This document shows positions 61,600 to 64,000 of a DNA stretch of 64,000 bases, one piece after another (the stretch's first letter is position 1; each line of letters begins with the position of its first letter). Both the position numbers and the translations under genes were made by a program. Origin of the DNA: Conchocele bisecta (Eukaryota; Mollusca; Bivalvia; Lucinida; Thyasiridae); the NCBI GenBank assembly GCA_029237695.1, contig CM055275.1, forward strand, positions 3,350,160-3,414,159, in the 5' to 3' direction. The notes beneath the pieces were generated by a model. That model was not told the origin of the DNA, ran no database searches, and saw only the letters and a program-made list of their open reading frames with translations.

Positions 61600-64000
61600 G
61601 TTGTATTGAATGAATGAGGTTATATGTCCGTGCAGTTGTATTAAATGAATGGGGTTTTACCTTTACGTCCGTGCAATTTTATTGAATAAATGGGTTTTAT
61701 GTTTATGTCCTCGAAGTTGTATTGAATGCATGAGGTTTTACCGTCCCGTGCAGTTGTATTGATGAATAGGTTTTTTACGTCCATGCAGTTGTAATTGAAT
61801 GAATGGAGTACGTTTAGTCCGTGCAAATATTGAATGAATGGGGTTTTACGTCCGTGCAGCTGTATTGAATGAATGAACGTCCGTCATTTGTATTGAATGA
61901 ATGTTTTTTACGTCCGTGCAGTTGTTTATTGAATGAAAGAATACGGTTTTACGTCGTGCAGTTGTAGTGATGAATAGTTTTAAGGGGTCGTGCAGAGTAT
62001 TTGATGAATGGGGTTTTAAATCCGTGCAGTTGTATGAATGAAGTTTTTACGTTTTACTCCGTGCAGTTGTATTGAAAGATTGGGGTTTTACGTCCGTGCA
62101 GTTGATTGACGAATGGGGTCGTCGAATGAGTTGTATTGAATGATGGGGTGGTTTACGTCCGTGCAGTTGTATTGAATGAAATTTTGTTTTTACGTCGTTC
62201 GTGAATGGTTTTATGAATTGAATGTTTTTAGTCCGTGCAGTTGTATTGAATGAATGGGGTTTTACGTTTACGTCCGTGCAGTTGTATTGAATGAATGGGG
62301 TTTTACGTCCGTGCAGTTGTATTGAATGAATGGGGTTTTACGTTTACGTCCGTGCAGTTGTATTGAATGAATGGGGTTTACTCCGTGCAGTTGTATTGAT
62401 GAATGGGGTTTTACGTTTACGTCCGTGCAGTTGTATTGAATGAATGGGGTTTTACGTCAGTGCAGTTGTATTGAATGAATGGGGCTTTACGTCCGTGCAT
62501 TTGTATTGAATGAATGGGGCTTTACGTTTACGTCCACGCAGTTGTATTGAATGAATGGGGTTTTACGTCAGTGCGTTGGTATTGAATGAATGGGGTTTTA
62601 CGTTTACGTCCACGCAGTTGTATTGAATGAATGGTGTTTTACGTCCGTGCAGTTTTATTGAATGAATGGGGTTTTACGTCCGTGCAGTTGTATTGAATGA
62701 ATGGGGTTTTACGTCCGTGCATTTGTATTGAATGAATGGGGTTTTACGTTTACGTCCACGCAGTTGTATTGAACGAATGGGGTTTTACGTCCGTGCAGTT
62801 GTATTGAATGAATGGGGTTTTACGTCCGTGCAGCTGTATTGAATGAATGATGTTTTACGCTTACGTCCGTGCAGTTGTATTGAATGAATGGGGTTTTACG
62901 TCCGTGCAGTTGTATTGAATGAATGGGGTTTTACGTCCGTGCATTTGTATTGAATGAATGGGGTTTTACGTTTACGTCCACGCAGTTGTATTGAACGAAT
63001 GGGGTTTTACGTCCGTGCAGTTGTATTGAATGAATTGGGTTTTACGTCCGTGCAGTTGTATTGAATGAATGATGTTTTACGCTTACGTCCGTGCAGTTGT
63101 ATTGAATGAATGGGGTTTTACGTTTATGTCCGTGCAATTGTATCGAATGAATGAGTTTTTTTCCCGTGCAGTTGTATTGAATTGAATGGGGTTTTATGTC
63201 GGTGCAGTTGTATTAAATGAATTGGGTTTTACGTTTATGTCCGTGCAATTGTATTGAATGAATGGGTTTTTACGTTTACGTCCGTTCAATTGTATTGATT
63301 AAAGGGGTTTTACGTACGTGCAGTTGTATTGAATGAATGGGGTTTATGTCCGTGCAGTTGTATTGAATGAATGGGGTTTTATGTCAGTGCAGTTGTATTG
63401 AATGAATTGGGTTTTACGTTTATGTCCGTGCAATTGTATTGAATGAATGGGTTTTACTTTTACATGTACGTACGTGTAATTGTATTGAATAACTGGGGTT
63501 TTACGTCCGTGCAGTTGTATTGGATGAATGGGGTTTATGTACGTGCAGTTGTATTGAATGAATGGGGTTTTAAGTCCGTGCATTTGTATTAAATGAATTG
63601 GGTTTTACGTTTATGTCCGTGGAATTGTATTGAATGAATGGGTTTTTGCGTTTACGTCTGAATGGGGAATGAATGGGGATTTATGTCCGTGCAGTTGTAT
63701 TGAATGAATGGGGTTTTACGTTTACGTCCACGCAGTTGTATTGAACGAATGGGGTTTTACGTCCGTGCAGCTGTATTGAAACAATGAGGTTTTACCTTTA
63801 CATACGTGCAGTTGTATTGAATGAATGGGTTTTTACGTCCGTGCAATTGAATTGAATGAATGGGGTTTTACGTTTACGTCCGTGCAGTTGTATTGAATGA
63901 ATGTGGTTTTACGTCCGTGCAGCTGTATTGAAACAATGAGGTTTTACCTTTACATACGTGCAGTTGTATTGAATGAATGGGTTTTTACGTCCGTGCAATT
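61600..64000. repeat. 35/41-bp minisatellite, continues past the window end
   Basis: The unit is 'gtgcagttgtattgaatgaa' plus 'tggggttttacgtcc' (35 bp), or the same with an extra 'acgttt' (41 bp). From about 62220 the array is regular. From 61600 to 62220 units carry many indels and truncations. No gene inside. Confidence 0.92.

Overview
The window is nuclear DNA of an animal, most likely a bivalve mollusc (inference). It is AT-rich and gene-poor, with introns of up to about 22 kb. It is crowded with short foldback DNA transposons, Helitron-like elements carrying tandem cores, (CAAA)n-tailed retroposons and tRNA-headed SINEs, and this mixture is typical of bivalve genomes. There is no operon, CRISPR array or prokaryotic signal.

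One protein-coding gene can be assembled with confidence, on the minus strand. Four exons (40046-39877, 38145-38012, 33710-33505, 11405-11255) have matching intron phases (2, 1, 0). Joined, they give about 220 residues: a signal peptide followed by the N-terminal half of an ANF-receptor/periplasmic-binding-like ligand domain, as in receptor-type guanylate cyclases and natriuretic peptide receptors. The rest of the gene (second half of the ectodomain, membrane segment, kinase-homology and cyclase domains) should lie beyond position 1 or in exons I could not recognise. The fourth exon sits at the end of an unusual array of 99-bp in-frame partial exon duplications, each with its own splice acceptor.

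Everything else is repetitive or featureless. 1-7 kb: foldback elements and several TTAA-flanked elements. 7-11 kb: foldback MITEs. 11-13 kb: exon 4 and repeat fragments. 13-15 kb: a dead non-LTR retrotransposon. 15-30 kb: MITEs, retroposon copies, a roughly 1.2 kb tandem duplication and a palindrome-array MITE. 30.7-33.5 kb: a large 60-bp minisatellite enclosed by terminal inverted repeats inside intron 3, just downstream of exon 3. 34-40 kb: exons 2 and 1 separated by MITEs. 41-46 kb: MITEs, then two Helitron-like elements inserted in a minisatellite. 46-55 kb: a SINE and more MITEs. 55.5-57.3 kb: a decayed PIF/Harbinger transposon. 57-61 kb: MITEs and a SINE nested in a foldback element. 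61.6-64 kb: a 35/41-bp minisatellite running off the window end.

The most interesting points are the exon-fragment duplication with competing acceptors, a splice donor lying at a MITE edge, the minisatellite with a higher-order duplication inside a TIR element, and MITEs that share ends but carry different arrays of short perfect palindromes. Family letters (A, B, C and so on) are labels used only here. All element classes are assigned from visible termini, target-site duplications and similarity between copies within the window.
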